A stretch of DNA of 64,000 nt from Azoarcus sp. Aa7 (GTDB taxonomy: Bacteria; Pseudomonadota; Gammaproteobacteria; Burkholderiales; Rhodocyclaceae), in NCBI RefSeq assembly GCF_014822185.1, contig NZ_QVLR01000006.1:100566-164565 (forward strand), read 5' to 3'. This document shows, in pieces, positions 46,642-57,039 of the stretch (position 1 is the first letter of the stretch; every line of letters begins with the position of its first letter). The notes beneath the pieces are model-generated. The model had not been told where the DNA came from and did no database searches. It saw nothing but the letters and a program-made list of their open reading frames with translations. The translations under genes were made by a program, and so were the position numbers.

Positions 46642-47538
46642 GTGAGAGCGCGTGACCTGTCCGAACTGCTGATTCTTGCCGCCCTGTGGGGCGGATCGTT
46701 CCTCTTCATGCGCATTGCAGCCCCGCAGTTCGGCCCCGCGGCGCTGATCGAGCTTCGGGTCGGCCTCGCGGCCCTGCTGCTGCTGCCCGTGCTCGCATGG
46801 CGCGGCAGGCTCGCCCCGCTGTGGCACAAGGCCGGCCCGCTGCTCTTCGTCGGACTGACCAACTCCGCCCTGCCGTTCGTGCTGTACGCGTGGGCCGCGC
46901 TGTCCGTCACGGCCGGTTTCGCATCCATCGTGAATGCCACGTCGCCGCTGTTTGCCGCGCTGGTCGCATGGGTGTGGCTCAAGGACCGCCTCACGCCGGC
47001 TGCGACCGTCGGTCTGCTCGTTGGCCTGCTGGGCGTCATGATCCTCGTGTGGGGCAAGGCCTCGTTCCGTGCGGGGGGCTCGGGCTGGGCGGTGGCCGCC
47101 TGCCTTGCGGCGACGCTGAACTACGGCATCGCGGCGAATTTCACCAAGCGCTACCTCTCGGGTGTCGATCCGATGGCGATCGCGACCGGCAGCCAGTTCT
47201 ACGCCGCGCTCGTGCTCGCGCCCTTCGCCGTCTGGCTCTGGCCGGAAGCGACGCCTGCGCAAGAGGCCTGGATCGCAGTGCTCCTGCTCGCGTTCGCCTG
47301 CACCGGCGTTGCCTACGTCATGTACTTCCGCCTGATCGCGCATATCGGCCCGGCACGCGCGATCGCGGTCACCTTCCTGATCCCGGTCTTCGGCATGCTG
47401 TGGGGGGCGATGCTGCTCGACGAGGCGATCACCTCCAACATGCTGGTGGGATGCGCGGTGATCCTCGCCGGGACGGGGCTCGCCACCGGGGCCGTCCGCC
47501 TGCCTCGTCGCCCGGGCGTCGAGCGGGGCCATGGGTGA
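46642..47538 (+). CDS. EamA/DMT-family transporter
   Basis: A 298-residue membrane protein with ten predicted helices in two EamA repeats (first repeat starts LLILAALWGGSFLFMRIA; the second ends GMLWGAMLLDEAITSNMLVG). Substrate is unknown. The GTG at 46642 is chosen for GGGAG 6 nt upstream; an upstream TTG would also be possible. It is convergent with the HD-GYP gene. Confidence 0.85.
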   Translation: MRARDLSELLILAALWGGSFLFMRIAAPQFGPAALIELRVGLAALLLLPVLAWRGRLAPLWHKAGPLLFVGLTNSALPFVLYAWAALSVTAGFASIVNATSPLFAALVAWVWLKDRLTPAATVGLLVGLLGVMILVWGKASFRAGGSGWAVAACLAATLNYGIAANFTKRYLSGVDPMAIATGSQFYAALVLAPFAVWLWPEATPAQEAWIAVLLLAFACTGVAYVMYFRLIAHIGPARAIAVTFLIPVFGMLWGAMLLDEAITSNMLVGCAVILAGTGLATGAVRLPRRPGVERGHG

Positions 47539-47570
47539 ACGCGCTTCGTGCCGTCAGGCGCGAATGACGC

Positions 47571-48818
47571 TCAGTTCTTGCTGCCGTCCACGAAGTAGTC
47601 GAGCCGCCCGCGCGGCGCGAGGTATTCGACGGTCTCGACCGGCAGGGTCGCCGGACTCAGCGCCGCTTCCACCTTCAGATCGGCGTCGCGCAGATCGACC
47701 AGCATCGCTTCGGAACGCGGAATGTCCGGGTCGTGCAGCATCACGAGCGGATGGAGGAGGTTCGCCGGATTGGTTTCGACCACCATGCCGACGCCGCCGT
47801 TCGACAGTGCGACGAAGGTGCCCGGCGGATAGACCCCCAGCGTCCTGATGAACAGTTGCACGAGCTGCTCGTCGTAGCGCTTGCTCTCGGTACGGAAGAT
47901 CTGGCGCAGCGCCTCGGCCGGTGCCTTGGCCTCGCGCAGGTCGAAGGGGTTGCACAGGTTGTCGTAGCGGTTCGCGATCGCCGCGATGCGGGCAAGGCGG
48001 GGGATCTTCTCGCCCGCGAGCCGGTTGGGAAAGCCGCTGCCCTCAAAGAATTCGTGGTGGCAGGCGATCACGTTGCGCACCGGCACGGGAAGGTCGCGCA
48101 TGCCGCTGACCGCCTTGATCCCGTAGCCCACGTGGGCGCGGTAGAAATCCTCCTCGGGACCCGTGCGCTTCGTGTTGCGCAGGATGCGCGGCGGAATCTC
48201 CTGCTTGCCGATGTCATGGAGCAGGGCGCCCAGGCCCAGGTGGCGCATCTCCTCCTCGGTCAGTCCCAGCGTCTTGCCCACCATCAGCGACAGCGCCATG
48301 ACGTTGAGCGCGTGGAACGCCAGGCCGCCTTCGCGGCTCTTCTGATTCACTAGATGGATCACCATGCTGTCGTTGCCGAGCAGGTTCTCCACGATGCTGC
48401 CGACCAGCGCATTGGCCTGCCGCTGCGCATCCTGCGGCCGGCTCAGCAGCGATCGGAACACGTCCCCCGCGGCAATCGCCTGTTGCTCGAACAAGCGCTC
48501 GCGTCGCGCCAGGCCCTCGCGCTGTTCGCGTACCCGTTCGATGCGCGTGCGCTTCTCGTCCTGCATGCCGGCGAGGGCCGCCGTGCCGAAATCCGGTTCC
48601 GGCACCGGAGCATCGGCGGCGCACTGTGCGAGCGGTTCCGCCGTACTGCGCGCCGGGTCCCATTCGACCTCGGTGATGCCCATTTCGCGCAGCGCCTGGA
48701 TCTGCTTCTCGTTCGAGAGGCAAAAGCGGTTCAGCAGAAATGGGTGGTCCATCCAGCCTAGCGAGGCCAGTGAAATGAATACGCCCGGCCTGAGTCGGTC
48801 GACGCTGATCTGCGGCAT
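47571..48818 (-). CDS. HD-GYP protein with DUF3391 domain
   Basis: A 415-residue predicted c-di-GMP phosphodiesterase. The N-terminal DUF3391 (SVDRLRPGVFI, GWMDHPFLLNRFCL) is followed by helices and an HD-GYP domain with HDIGKQEIPPRIL and HHEFFEGSGFP, where the GYP motif reads GFP; HD and the HHE cluster are intact. There is no receiver domain, so regulation differs from the RpfG-like protein at 10131. It is monocistronic, convergent with the transporter. Confidence 0.88.
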   Translation of the reverse strand: MPQISVDRLRPGVFISLASLGWMDHPFLLNRFCLSNEKQIQALREMGITEVEWDPARSTAEPLAQCAADAPVPEPDFGTAALAGMQDEKRTRIERVREQREGLARRERLFEQQAIAAGDVFRSLLSRPQDAQRQANALVGSIVENLLGNDSMVIHLVNQKSREGGLAFHALNVMALSLMVGKTLGLTEEEMRHLGLGALLHDIGKQEIPPRILRNTKRTGPEEDFYRAHVGYGIKAVSGMRDLPVPVRNVIACHHEFFEGSGFPNRLAGEKIPRLARIAAIANRYDNLCNPFDLREAKAPAEALRQIFRTESKRYDEQLVQLFIRTLGVYPPGTFVALSNGGVGMVVETNPANLLHPLVMLHDPDIPRSEAMLVDLRDADLKVEAALSPATLPVETVEYLAPRGRLDYFVDGSKN

Positions 48819-48927
48819 TGGTCTGTTACAAAATCGGACCCGGCGATTCTAGCAGTCCCGCCGGGCGATGATGGGCGAAGAACCTGCGTTATTCGTGGAA
48901 AATCACCGCCCGCGCCGTCTGTGGCAT

Positions 48928-50433
48928 TCAGTGCCCCGTGGTTGCCTGGATCGTCCAGGCATTGAAAATGCCGCGCGAAGCTTCTGCGACTTCGCTCGCC
49001 GTCAGACCCACCGGACCGATGCCTTCGCGCGCGAGCCGGTCGGCCGCCGCACCGTGCAGATGTACCGCCGCGATGAGGCCGGATTCGGCCGGCCACCCTT
49101 GTGCGATCAGGCTCGCGATCAGTCCGGTCAGCACGTCGCCCATGCCCGCGCTCGCCATGCCGGGGTGGCCGGTGCTGTTGATCAGCCAGCGGCCGTCCGG
49201 TGTCGCGATCACGCTCCCGCTGCCCTTCAGGACCACCACTGCATTGAAGGTCCGTGCGAGTTCCAGGGCGCTTGCGACGCGATCGCTCTGGACGCCGGCC
49301 GTGTCCGAGCGCAGCAGGCGTCCCGCTTCGCCGGGGTGCGGCGTCATCACCGTCGGCGCCTCGCGCGCTGCGACGAGCGATCGCAGGTTTTCCGAGGCGG
49401 CGACGATGTTCAGGGCGTCGGCGTCGAGCACGACAGGGCGCGGTTGCCGGATGGCCCGTTCGAGCAGCGCGGCGGCGACCTCGCCGTGGCCCAGTCCCGG
49501 GCCCAGCGCGAGAACGGTCGCGTGTTCGATCACGTCGTCCGGACGCTGCAGCATCAGCTCCGGCTGCGTGAAGTCGACCGCCGGGGCCGCGTCGTCGACG
49601 AGGCCGGTGAGCACGCGGCCGCAACCCAGTTTCAGCGCCGCGCGCCCCGCGAGCAGTGCCGCCCCGGTCATGCCTCTTGCTCCGCCGATGATGCCGACGT
49701 CGCCATAGCATCCCTTGTGGGTGTTCTGCAGGCGCTGCTTGAGGAAGGGCTTGAGGATGCCCGGCTGGATCTGCAGGCCCTTGGGCGGCAGGTAGTTCGG
49801 CGGGTCGATGTCGAGCCGGTGCACGTTGACGACGCCGGCGATGTCCGGTCCGTCGTGGGTGAGAAGTCCCGGCTTGAGCGCCAGGAAGGTGAGCGTCGTG
49901 GTCGCATGGAAGACCGTGCCCAGCACCCGTCCGGTGTCGGCGTCGAGTCCGCTCGGGATGTCGATCGCCAGCCGCGGGGCGTGCTGTGCGTTGAGCGCCT
50001 CGATCCACTGCGCATGCCGTCCGGTTACAGGGCTGCGCAGTCCGATGCCGAACAGGGCGTCGACCACCAGCGCCCAGCCGTTTGCCGGCGCCGCCGGGAA
50101 ATCCGAGACGGTTTCGCCGCCGGCCGCGCGCCATGCCGCAAAAGCGGCCGCGGCATCACGCGGCAGCTTCGCCGCGTCGTCGGCAAAGGCGACCGTGACG
50201 TTGCGTCCGGCCTGCAGCAGGCGGCGTGCCATCACGAAGCCGTCCCCGCCGTTGTTTCCGGGGCCGCAGGCGATCAGGACATGTCCCGCGCGATCCTGCG
50301 TCAGGCGCACGGCTTCCTCGGCAGCGACCCGTCCGGCACGTTCCATCAGACTCGGTTGCGCGTGCGGTGCGACCAGCGCTTCGATCGTACGAATGCCGTC
50401 TACCGGGTAGATCGGTTTGGGCGGCAGGAACAT
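48928..50433 (-). CDS. nnrD: bifunctional NAD(P)H-hydrate repair enzyme
   Basis: A 501-residue fusion. Residues 1-210 are the epimerase (NAXE: GPGNNGGDGFVMARRLLQ), and residues 230-495 the ADP-dependent dehydratase (NAXD: TPHPGEAGRLL, then HPGMASAGMGDVLTGLIA). It repairs NAD(P)HX formed by heat or side reactions. This two-domain arrangement is normal in proteobacteria. Confidence 0.95.
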   Translation of the reverse strand: MFLPPKPIYPVDGIRTIEALVAPHAQPSLMERAGRVAAEEAVRLTQDRAGHVLIACGPGNNGGDGFVMARRLLQAGRNVTVAFADDAAKLPRDAAAAFAAWRAAGGETVSDFPAAPANGWALVVDALFGIGLRSPVTGRHAQWIEALNAQHAPRLAIDIPSGLDADTGRVLGTVFHATTTLTFLALKPGLLTHDGPDIAGVVNVHRLDIDPPNYLPPKGLQIQPGILKPFLKQRLQNTHKGCYGDVGIIGGARGMTGAALLAGRAALKLGCGRVLTGLVDDAAPAVDFTQPELMLQRPDDVIEHATVLALGPGLGHGEVAAALLERAIRQPRPVVLDADALNIVAASENLRSLVAAREAPTVMTPHPGEAGRLLRSDTAGVQSDRVASALELARTFNAVVVLKGSGSVIATPDGRWLINSTGHPGMASAGMGDVLTGLIASLIAQGWPAESGLIAAVHLHGAAADRLAREGIGPVGLTASEVAEASRGIFNAWTIQATTGH

Positions 50434-50581
50434 GGAGCCTCCGGCGGGAAGGGAAATGCCCGATTCTAGCCCCAGTCCGATTTATGACGTCAATGTGAGA
50501 TCGGCGGTACCCGACAAAATAACGTCATGCGAGGCGCGTTCACGACTGAGCGGAGCGAGTTTTTCGCTGCCCCGAAGCACG

Positions 50582-50614
50582 AACGCCGGCACGTCGATCC
50601 GACGAGCCGGCGTT
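50582..50614 (-). terminator. long GC-rich hairpin after spoVR
   Basis: AACGCCGGC and CGTCG pair with CGACG and GCCGGCGTT around ATC, giving about 14 pairs with one A-A mismatch. It lies 41 bp beyond the spoVR stop on the minus strand. Downstream there is no long U-run, so it is a weak terminator candidate. Confidence 0.4.
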
Positions 50615-50654
50615 TCGCGGCTTCGCGCTTGCGGAGAATCGGCGCGATTGTTGC

Positions 50655-52193
50655 CTAGTTCTCGGCCTGTCCGCGGCGCTTTTCGAGGCGCGTCTCCTGT
50701 ACCAGCTCGACGCTCCCGTCCTCGTGCTGGGTCTCGAGCCGCACCGTGAAGCCCCACAGTCGCGCCATGTGTTTCATCACCTCGTCGATGCTGCCGCCCA
50801 GCGGCCGCTTGCGGTACTGCTGGTGACGCAGCGTCAGCGAGCGGTCGCCGCGCAGATCCACGTTCCACACCTGGATGTTCGGTTCGCGGCTGCCGAGGTT
50901 GTACTGGTCGGACAGGATCTCGCGCACGCGCCGGTAGCCCGTCTCGTCGTGGATCGCCGAGACCTTGAGCTTCGCCTCGTGTTCGGCGTCGAGGATCGCG
51001 AACATGCGGAAGTCGCGCATGATCTTCGGCGACAGGTATTGCGCGACGAAACTTTCGTCCTTGAAGTTCTTCATCGCGAAGTCGAAGGTCTCGCGCCAGT
51101 CGCTGCCCGCGATATCGGGAAACCACGCCCGGTCTTCCTCGGTCGGATCCTCGCAGATGCGCTTGATGTCCTGCCACATCGCGAAGCCCAGCGCATACGG
51201 GTTGATGCCGCTGTACCAGCGATCGTTATAGGAAGGCTGGTACACCACGTTGGTGTGTGACTGCAGGAACTCCAGCATGAAGCTGTCCGCGAGCAGACCC
51301 TCGTCGTACAGCTTGTTGATCAGCGTGTAGTGCCAGAAGCACGCCCAGCCCTCGTTCATGACCTGAGTCTGGCGCTGCGGGAAGAAGTACTGCGCGACCT
51401 TGCGCACGATGCGCACGACTTCGCGCTGCCAGGGTTCCAGCAGCGGCGCATGCTTCTCGACGAAGTACAGCAGGTTTTCCTCTGGTTCGGGCGGAAAACG
51501 CGGGGCGGCGACCTTGCCCGGCCTGGCGTCGTGGACCGGCAGCGTCCGCCACAGCTCATTGACCTGGCTCTGCAGGTACTCCGTGCGCTCCTCCTGGCGC
51601 AGCTTTTCCTTCGCGAGCGACAGCTTGGGGGGGCGCTTGTAGCGGTCCACGCCCAGGTTCATCAGCGCATGGCAGGAGTCGAGCAGCAACTCGACCTCCT
51701 CCTCGCCGTGCCGCTCCTCGCACTGCGCGATGTAGTTCCGTGCGAACACCAGATAATCGATGATCGCGTCGGCATTGGTCCAGGTGCGGAAGAGGTAATT
51801 GCCCTTGAAGAAGCTGTTGTGCCCGTAGGCAGCATGCGCGATCACCAGCGCCTGCATCGTCAGCGTATTCTCCTCCATCAGGTAGGCGATGCAGGGGTTC
51901 GAGTTGATGACGATCTCGTAGGCCAGGCCCATCTGGCCGCGCCGGTAACTCTTCTCTGTCGAGAGGAAGTGCTTGCCGAAGGACCAGTGGTGGTAATTCA
52001 CCGGCATGCCGACCGACGCGTACGCGTCCATCATCTGTTCCGAGGTGATCAGCTCGATCTGCGCCGGATAGGTGTCGAGGTCGAAATTCGCCGCCACGCG
52101 CGCGATTTCGGTGTGGTAGGCGTCGATGGCCTCGAAAGTCCACTCGGACGTCGCCGGCAGCTGCTTGACCTTCTTTGAGGTGGCGCGCTTCAT
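50655..52193 (-). CDS. spoVR: SpoVR-family protein
   Basis: A 512-residue soluble protein of the SpoVR/YcgB family (MPVNYHHWSFGKHFL, QVMNEGWACFWHYTLINKLY, DRWYSGINPYALGFAMWQDI). The ATG at 52193 overlaps the stop of the yeaH gene (ATGA), so it is translationally coupled to it. This organism is not a spore former; in gammaproteobacteria the prkA-yeaH-ycgB genes respond to starvation and other stress. Confidence 0.92.
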   Translation of the reverse strand: MKRATSKKVKQLPATSEWTFEAIDAYHTEIARVAANFDLDTYPAQIELITSEQMMDAYASVGMPVNYHHWSFGKHFLSTEKSYRRGQMGLAYEIVINSNPCIAYLMEENTLTMQALVIAHAAYGHNSFFKGNYLFRTWTNADAIIDYLVFARNYIAQCEERHGEEEVELLLDSCHALMNLGVDRYKRPPKLSLAKEKLRQEERTEYLQSQVNELWRTLPVHDARPGKVAAPRFPPEPEENLLYFVEKHAPLLEPWQREVVRIVRKVAQYFFPQRQTQVMNEGWACFWHYTLINKLYDEGLLADSFMLEFLQSHTNVVYQPSYNDRWYSGINPYALGFAMWQDIKRICEDPTEEDRAWFPDIAGSDWRETFDFAMKNFKDESFVAQYLSPKIMRDFRMFAILDAEHEAKLKVSAIHDETGYRRVREILSDQYNLGSREPNIQVWNVDLRGDRSLTLRHQQYRKRPLGGSIDEVMKHMARLWGFTVRLETQHEDGSVELVQETRLEKRRGQAEN

Positions 52194-53458
52194 ACGAAAT
52201 TCTTCTTGAAGAGTTCGCGAAACACCGGATAGATGTCGGCCGGTTCCTCGATGCGTTGCAAGGCGAAGTTCTTGTGCTCGCCCGACAGCTTCTCGTACTC
52301 CCGCCACAGGTTCTGCGGTTCGCCGGGGGTGATCTCGATGTACGCGAAGTACTGGCACCACGGCAGGATCTGCGAGCCCAGCAACTCGCGGCAAATCGGG
52401 GAATCGTTGTCCCAGTTGTCGCCATCCGAGGCCTGGGCTCCGTAGATGTTCCAGGTGCCGTGAGCGTAGCGTTCGGCGATCACCTCGTGCATCAGCTTCA
52501 GTGCGCTCGAAACGACCGTACCCCCGGACTCGCGCGAATGGAAGAACTCTTCCTCGTCCACTTCCTTCGCCACCGTGTGGTGGCGGATGAAGACGACGTC
52601 GATGTGCTCGTAGGTGCGCGTGAGGAACAGGTATAGCAGCATGAAGAAGCGCTTCGCCGTGGCCTTCTTCTCCTCGTCCATCGAGCCCGAGACGTCCATC
52701 ACGCAAAACATCACCGCCTGGGTCGTCGGCTTCGGCACGCGGATGCGGTTGTTGTAGCGCAGGTCGAAGCTGTCGATGAAGGGGATTGCCTCGATCTTCG
52801 CGCGCAGGCGTCCGATCTCGTCCTTGAGCTTCAGCGCTTCCTCGCAGTCCTCGCCGGACTCCTCGATGACCTTGTCGAGCTCCTTCTGCAGTTCGCGCAG
52901 CCGCGCGGAAAACGGCGAGCCGAGCGCAAGCCGGCGCCCCAGGGCTCCGCGCAGCGAGCGCACGATGTTGATGTTCGCCGGCGAGCCGTCCGACGTGAAG
53001 CCGGCGCGCTGGGTCTTGTAATCCGTGATGCGCGCGAGCTGGGTGCGGACCAGATTGGGCAGGGCAAGGTCGTCGAAGAAAATGTCGAGAAATTCCTCGC
53101 GCGACAGGTGGAACACGAAATCGTCTTCGCCTTCACCCTCGTTGCTCGCCTTGCCCTGGCCTCGTCCTCCGCCCCCGCCGGAAGGGGGGCGGTTGATCAG
53201 GTCGCCGCTGGCGAACTGATCGTTGCCCGAGAAAACCTGTTCCCAGATGCCCCCGCGGCCGTGCTGGAATTGCGGCTCGCTCAGATCCTTGGACGGGATC
53301 GTGATCTGCTCGCCGTTGTCGAGGTCGCGAATGGAGCGATCCTGGATCGCGTCGTTCACCGCGCGGCGAATCTGCTGCTTGAAGCGGCGCATGAAGCGCT
53401 GGCGATTGACCGCGCTCTTCTTCTTGCTGTCGAACCGCCGATCGATGATGCGGGTCAT
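52190..53458 (-). CDS. yeaH: YeaH/YhbH-family (DUF444) VWA-like protein
   Basis: A 422-residue protein. The N-terminal MTRIIDRRFDSKKKSAVNRQ is family-typical, a glycine-rich low-complexity stretch with PPSGGGGGRG follows, and the C-terminal half has FCVMDVSGSMDEEKK, a MIDAS-like metal site. It lies between prkA and spoVR, with 60 bp after prkA and a 4-bp overlap with spoVR. It is the presumed partner of the kinase. Confidence 0.93.
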   Translation of the reverse strand: MTRIIDRRFDSKKKSAVNRQRFMRRFKQQIRRAVNDAIQDRSIRDLDNGEQITIPSKDLSEPQFQHGRGGIWEQVFSGNDQFASGDLINRPPSGGGGGRGQGKASNEGEGEDDFVFHLSREEFLDIFFDDLALPNLVRTQLARITDYKTQRAGFTSDGSPANINIVRSLRGALGRRLALGSPFSARLRELQKELDKVIEESGEDCEEALKLKDEIGRLRAKIEAIPFIDSFDLRYNNRIRVPKPTTQAVMFCVMDVSGSMDEEKKATAKRFFMLLYLFLTRTYEHIDVVFIRHHTVAKEVDEEEFFHSRESGGTVVSSALKLMHEVIAERYAHGTWNIYGAQASDGDNWDNDSPICRELLGSQILPWCQYFAYIEITPGEPQNLWREYEKLSGEHKNFALQRIEEPADIYPVFRELFKKNFV

Positions 53459-53518
53459 GTGTGTCTCCGGCAGGGATGCGGAACGCCGCCCGGACGCCTC
53501 GTCCGGACGGCGCGTCGG

Positions 53519-55441
53519 TCACGACGACTTGCGGACCCGCAGATACCATTCGCACAGCAGCCGTACCTGCTTCTCCGTGTAGCCCTTCTCGATCATGCGA
53601 TCGACGAAGTCCTGGTGCTTCTTCTGGTCGTCGGCGCTCGCCTTCGCGTTGAAGCTGATCACCGGCAGCAGCTCCTCGGTGTTCGAGAACATCTTCTTCT
53701 CGATCACGCCGCGCAGCTTCTCGTAGCTCGTCCAGCTCGGGTTCTTGCCGTCGTGTTTCGCCCTTGCGCGCAGCACGAAGTTCACCACCTCGTTGCGGAA
53801 GTCCTTCGGGTTGCTGATGCCGGCAGGCTTCTCGATCTTCTCCAGTTCGTCGTTCAGGGCCGAGCGGTCGAGGATCTCGCCCGTGTTCGGATCGCGGAAC
53901 TCCTGGTCCTGGATCCAGAAGTCGGCGTAGGTCACGTAGCGGTCGAAAATGTTCTGGCCGTACTCCGAGTAGCTTTCCAGGTAGGCGGTCTGGATCTCCT
54001 TGCCGATGAATTCGGCGTAACGCGGCGCCAGGAACTCCTTGATGTAGCCCATGTAGCGCGCCTCGACCTCCGGCGAGTACTGTTCCTGCTCGATCTGCTG
54101 TTCGAGCACATACATCAGGTGCACCGGGTTTGCCGCCACCTCGCGGTGGTCGAAGTTGAAGATCTTCGATAGCGCCTTGAAGGCAAAGCGCGTGGAGAGG
54201 CCGGTCATGCCCTCGTCGACCCCGGCGTAGTCGCGATACTCCTGGTAGCTCTTCGCCTTCGGGTCGGTGTCCTTGAGGTTCTCGCCGTCATAGATGCGCA
54301 TCTTCGAGTAGATGCTCGAGTTCTCGGGCTCCTTCAGGCGCGACAGCACGGCGAACTGCGCCATCATGCGCAGCGTGTCCGGCGCGCACGGCGCCTCCGC
54401 CAGCGAGCTCTCGACGAGCAGCTTCTCGTAGATATGCACCTCGTCGGACACGCGCAGGCAGTACGGCACCTTCACCGTGTAGATCCGGTCGAGGAAGGCC
54501 TCGTTGTTGCGGTTGTTCTTGAATGCGACCCACTCGGACTCGTTCGAGTGCGCCATCACGATGCCGTCGAACGGGATCGCACCGAAGCCCTCGGTGCCCT
54601 TGTAGTTGCCTTCCTGCGTCGCCGTCAGCAAGGGGTGCAGCACCTTGATCGGCGCCTTGAACATCTCGACGAATTCCAGCAGGCCGCGGTTCGCCAGGCA
54701 CAAACCGCCCGAGTAGCTGTACGCGTCCGGGTCGTCCTGGGAGTACTGCTCGAGCTTGCGAATGTCGATCTTGCCCACCAGCGACGAGATGTCCTGGTTG
54801 TTCTCGTCGCCCGGCTCGGTCTTGGCGACGGCGGTCTGCTTCAGCACCGATGGCCGCAACTTGACGACGCGGAAGCGCGTGATGTCGCCGTTGAATTCGT
54901 GCAGGCGCTTGACCGCCCACGGGCTCATTATCGTGTTGAGGTAGCGGCGCGGGATGCCGAAATCGTCCTCGAGCAGGCGGCCGTCCTCATTCACGTCGAA
55001 CAGCCCCAGCGGCGACTCATGCACCGGCGACCCCTTGATCGCGTAGAACGGGACGTTTTCGATCAGTGATTTCAGCTTCTCGGCGAGGGACGACTTGCCC
55101 CCGCCGACCGGTCCAAGCAGGTAGAGGATCTGTTTCTTCTCCTCCAGTCCCTGCGCCGCATGGCGGAAGTAGGAAACGATGTGCTCGATCACCTCTTCCA
55201 TGCCGTAGAAATCACGGAAGGCCGGGTAGATCTTGAGCATCTTGTTCGAGAAGATGCGCGACAGGCGCGGGTCTACGCGGGTGTCGACCAGTTCGGGCTC
55301 GCCGATCGCCATCAGCATCCGCTCCGCGGCCGTTGCGTACGCAGAACGATCCGACCGACACAACTCCAGATACTCCTGGATGGACATCTCCTCTTCGCGA
55401 GCCGCCTCGAAGCGGGCCTGATAGGCATTGAAGATCGTCAT
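53519..55441 (-). CDS. prkA: PrkA serine protein kinase / AAA+ protein (YeaG)
   Basis: A 640-residue protein with an N-terminal AAA+ domain (LLGPVGGGKSSLAEKL) and a C-terminal kinase-like or helical domain. Residues such as GIPRRYLNTIMSPWAVKRL and IKGSPVHESPLGLF match YeaG/PrkA. The ATG at 55441 has AGGAGG 8 nt upstream and gives the family length; an upstream start at 55480 lacks support. It leads the operon with yeaH and spoVR. Confidence 0.94.
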   Translation of the reverse strand: MTIFNAYQARFEAAREEEMSIQEYLELCRSDRSAYATAAERMLMAIGEPELVDTRVDPRLSRIFSNKMLKIYPAFRDFYGMEEVIEHIVSYFRHAAQGLEEKKQILYLLGPVGGGKSSLAEKLKSLIENVPFYAIKGSPVHESPLGLFDVNEDGRLLEDDFGIPRRYLNTIMSPWAVKRLHEFNGDITRFRVVKLRPSVLKQTAVAKTEPGDENNQDISSLVGKIDIRKLEQYSQDDPDAYSYSGGLCLANRGLLEFVEMFKAPIKVLHPLLTATQEGNYKGTEGFGAIPFDGIVMAHSNESEWVAFKNNRNNEAFLDRIYTVKVPYCLRVSDEVHIYEKLLVESSLAEAPCAPDTLRMMAQFAVLSRLKEPENSSIYSKMRIYDGENLKDTDPKAKSYQEYRDYAGVDEGMTGLSTRFAFKALSKIFNFDHREVAANPVHLMYVLEQQIEQEQYSPEVEARYMGYIKEFLAPRYAEFIGKEIQTAYLESYSEYGQNIFDRYVTYADFWIQDQEFRDPNTGEILDRSALNDELEKIEKPAGISNPKDFRNEVVNFVLRARAKHDGKNPSWTSYEKLRGVIEKKMFSNTEELLPVISFNAKASADDQKKHQDFVDRMIEKGYTEKQVRLLCEWYLRVRKSS

Positions 55442-55591
55442 CTGGATTCCTCCTGTCTGGGGCAAGCCGTACTCCGACACCCGTCAGAGGGTGCTCGCCG
55501 GCTCAAGTTCCGTGGTTGTTGTCATTCCATGCGCAAGTTCTCAGGGTCCATTTTGCGGCCGGAAGGACTCTGGAAGGAAGGGGCCCCTGCT

Positions 55592-55601
55592 GTGCTAGAA
55601 T
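55592..55601 (+). promoter_or_regulatory. extended -10 promoter before tig
   Basis: TGTGCTAGAAT carries an extended -10 (TGC-TAGAAT) about 110 bp upstream of the tig start. No -35 hexamer is visible at 17 bp, as is common with extended -10 promoters. Confidence 0.45.
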
Positions 55602-55712
55602 CGAAAACCTATTTTTTTAGCGCTCCGTTCGTCCGCCGTGGTCGGGCTGGCGTCCCCGAAACCCGGCGGGTGCCTCGTGAGCAAATTTTGACTTGTCAGG
55701 GATTGTTATTTA

Positions 55713-57020
55713 ATGCAGACCAACCAGGAAACGCTGGGCGCGCTGGAGCGCCGCATCGACATGTCCGTGTCCATGGCAGATATCGACAAGGAAGTCGATG
55801 CCCGCCTGAAGCGCATGGCGCGTACCGTGAAGATGCCGGGTTTCCGGCCTGGCAAGGTGCCGCTCAAGATCGTCGCCCAGACCTACGAATCGCAGGCGCG
55901 CTCCGAGGCGATCGGTGCTGCGGTAGAAAAGGCGTTCGGTGACACCGTGCGCGAACAGAACCTGCGCGTCGCCGGCTATCCCCGCATCGAACCGAAGGAA
56001 GCCGCTGGCGAGGGCACGCTGTCGTTCAGCGCCGTGTTCGAAGTTTACCCGCAGGTGGAACTGGGTGATCTGTCGCAAAGCAAGATCGAGCGTCCGGTGC
56101 TGGCCGTCGGCGATGCCGAGGTCGACAAGACCATCGAAGTGCTGCGCAAGCAGCGCACCCGCTTCGAGACCTCCGAGCGCGCCGCCGCCGATGGCGACCG
56201 CGTCGTGATCGATTTCGCCGGCCGCAAGGACGGCGAGCTGTTCGAAGGCGGGCAGGCGCAGGACTTCCCCTTCGTGATCGGCGCCGGCTCGATGCTGAAG
56301 GACTTCGAGACCGCCGTGACCGGTCTCGCCGCGGGCGAAAGCAAGACTTTCGACATGACCTTCCCCGAGGATTACCATGCCCGTAACCTCGCCGGCCAGA
56401 CGGTCCAGTTCGAAGTTACCGTGAAGCGCGTCGAAGCGGCCGTCCTGCCGGCGGTCGATGCCGATCTCGCCCATGCGCTGGGCGTTGCCGACGGCGACGT
56501 CGCCAAGCTGCGCGACGAAGTCCGCGCCAACCTCGAGCGCGAGGTGAAGCGCCGCATCCAGGCCAAGATCAAGGAGCAGGTCATGGATGCGCTGCTGACC
56601 GCCAACCCGATCGAAGTGCCGAAGGCGCTGATCGATGCGGAGAGCCGCCAGCTGGCCGAGAACGCCAAGCGCGACCTCGAGATGCGCGGCATGAAGACCA
56701 AGGACATCCCCGTCGAGGCCGCCTGGTTTACCGATCAGGCCGTGCGTCGTGTCAAACTGGGGCTGATCATGTCCGAACTCGTGAAGGCGAAGGAACTCTA
56801 CGCCAAACCGGAGCAGGTTCGTACGCTGGTCGAGGAGATGGCCCAGAGCTACGAAGATCCGTCGGAACTGGTACGCTGGTATTACGCGCAGCCGGAACGT
56901 CTCGGACAAGCCGAGGCCGTCGTGATCGAGGACAACGTGGTCGAGTGGGTCAGCTCGCAGGCCCAGACCTCCGAAAACGCGGTGTCGTTCGACGAACTGA
57001 TGGGTAATAACGCGGCCTGA
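55713..57020 (+). CDS. tig: trigger factor
   Basis: A 435-residue ribosome-bound chaperone. The N-terminal ribosome-binding loop with [13 protein letters not shown], a PPIase (FKBP-type) domain (about 160-240), and the helical C-terminal substrate arms are all present. It is followed 19 bp later by clpP, the standard order tig-clpP-clpX. Confidence 0.97.
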   Translation: MQTNQETLGALERRIDMSVSMADIDKEVDARLKRMARTVKMPGFRPGKVPLKIVAQTYESQARSEAIGAAVEKAFGDTVREQNLRVAGYPRIEPKEAAGEGTLSFSAVFEVYPQVELGDLSQSKIERPVLAVGDAEVDKTIEVLRKQRTRFETSERAAADGDRVVIDFAGRKDGELFEGGQAQDFPFVIGAGSMLKDFETAVTGLAAGESKTFDMTFPEDYHARNLAGQTVQFEVTVKRVEAAVLPAVDADLAHALGVADGDVAKLRDEVRANLEREVKRRIQAKIKEQVMDALLTANPIEVPKALIDAESRQLAENAKRDLEMRGMKTKDIPVEAAWFTDQAVRRVKLGLIMSELVKAKELYAKPEQVRTLVEEMAQSYEDPSELVRWYYAQPERLGQAEAVVIEDNVVEWVSSQAQTSENAVSFDELMGNNAA

Positions 57021-57039
57021 TGCCGCAAAGGTCCAAGGA

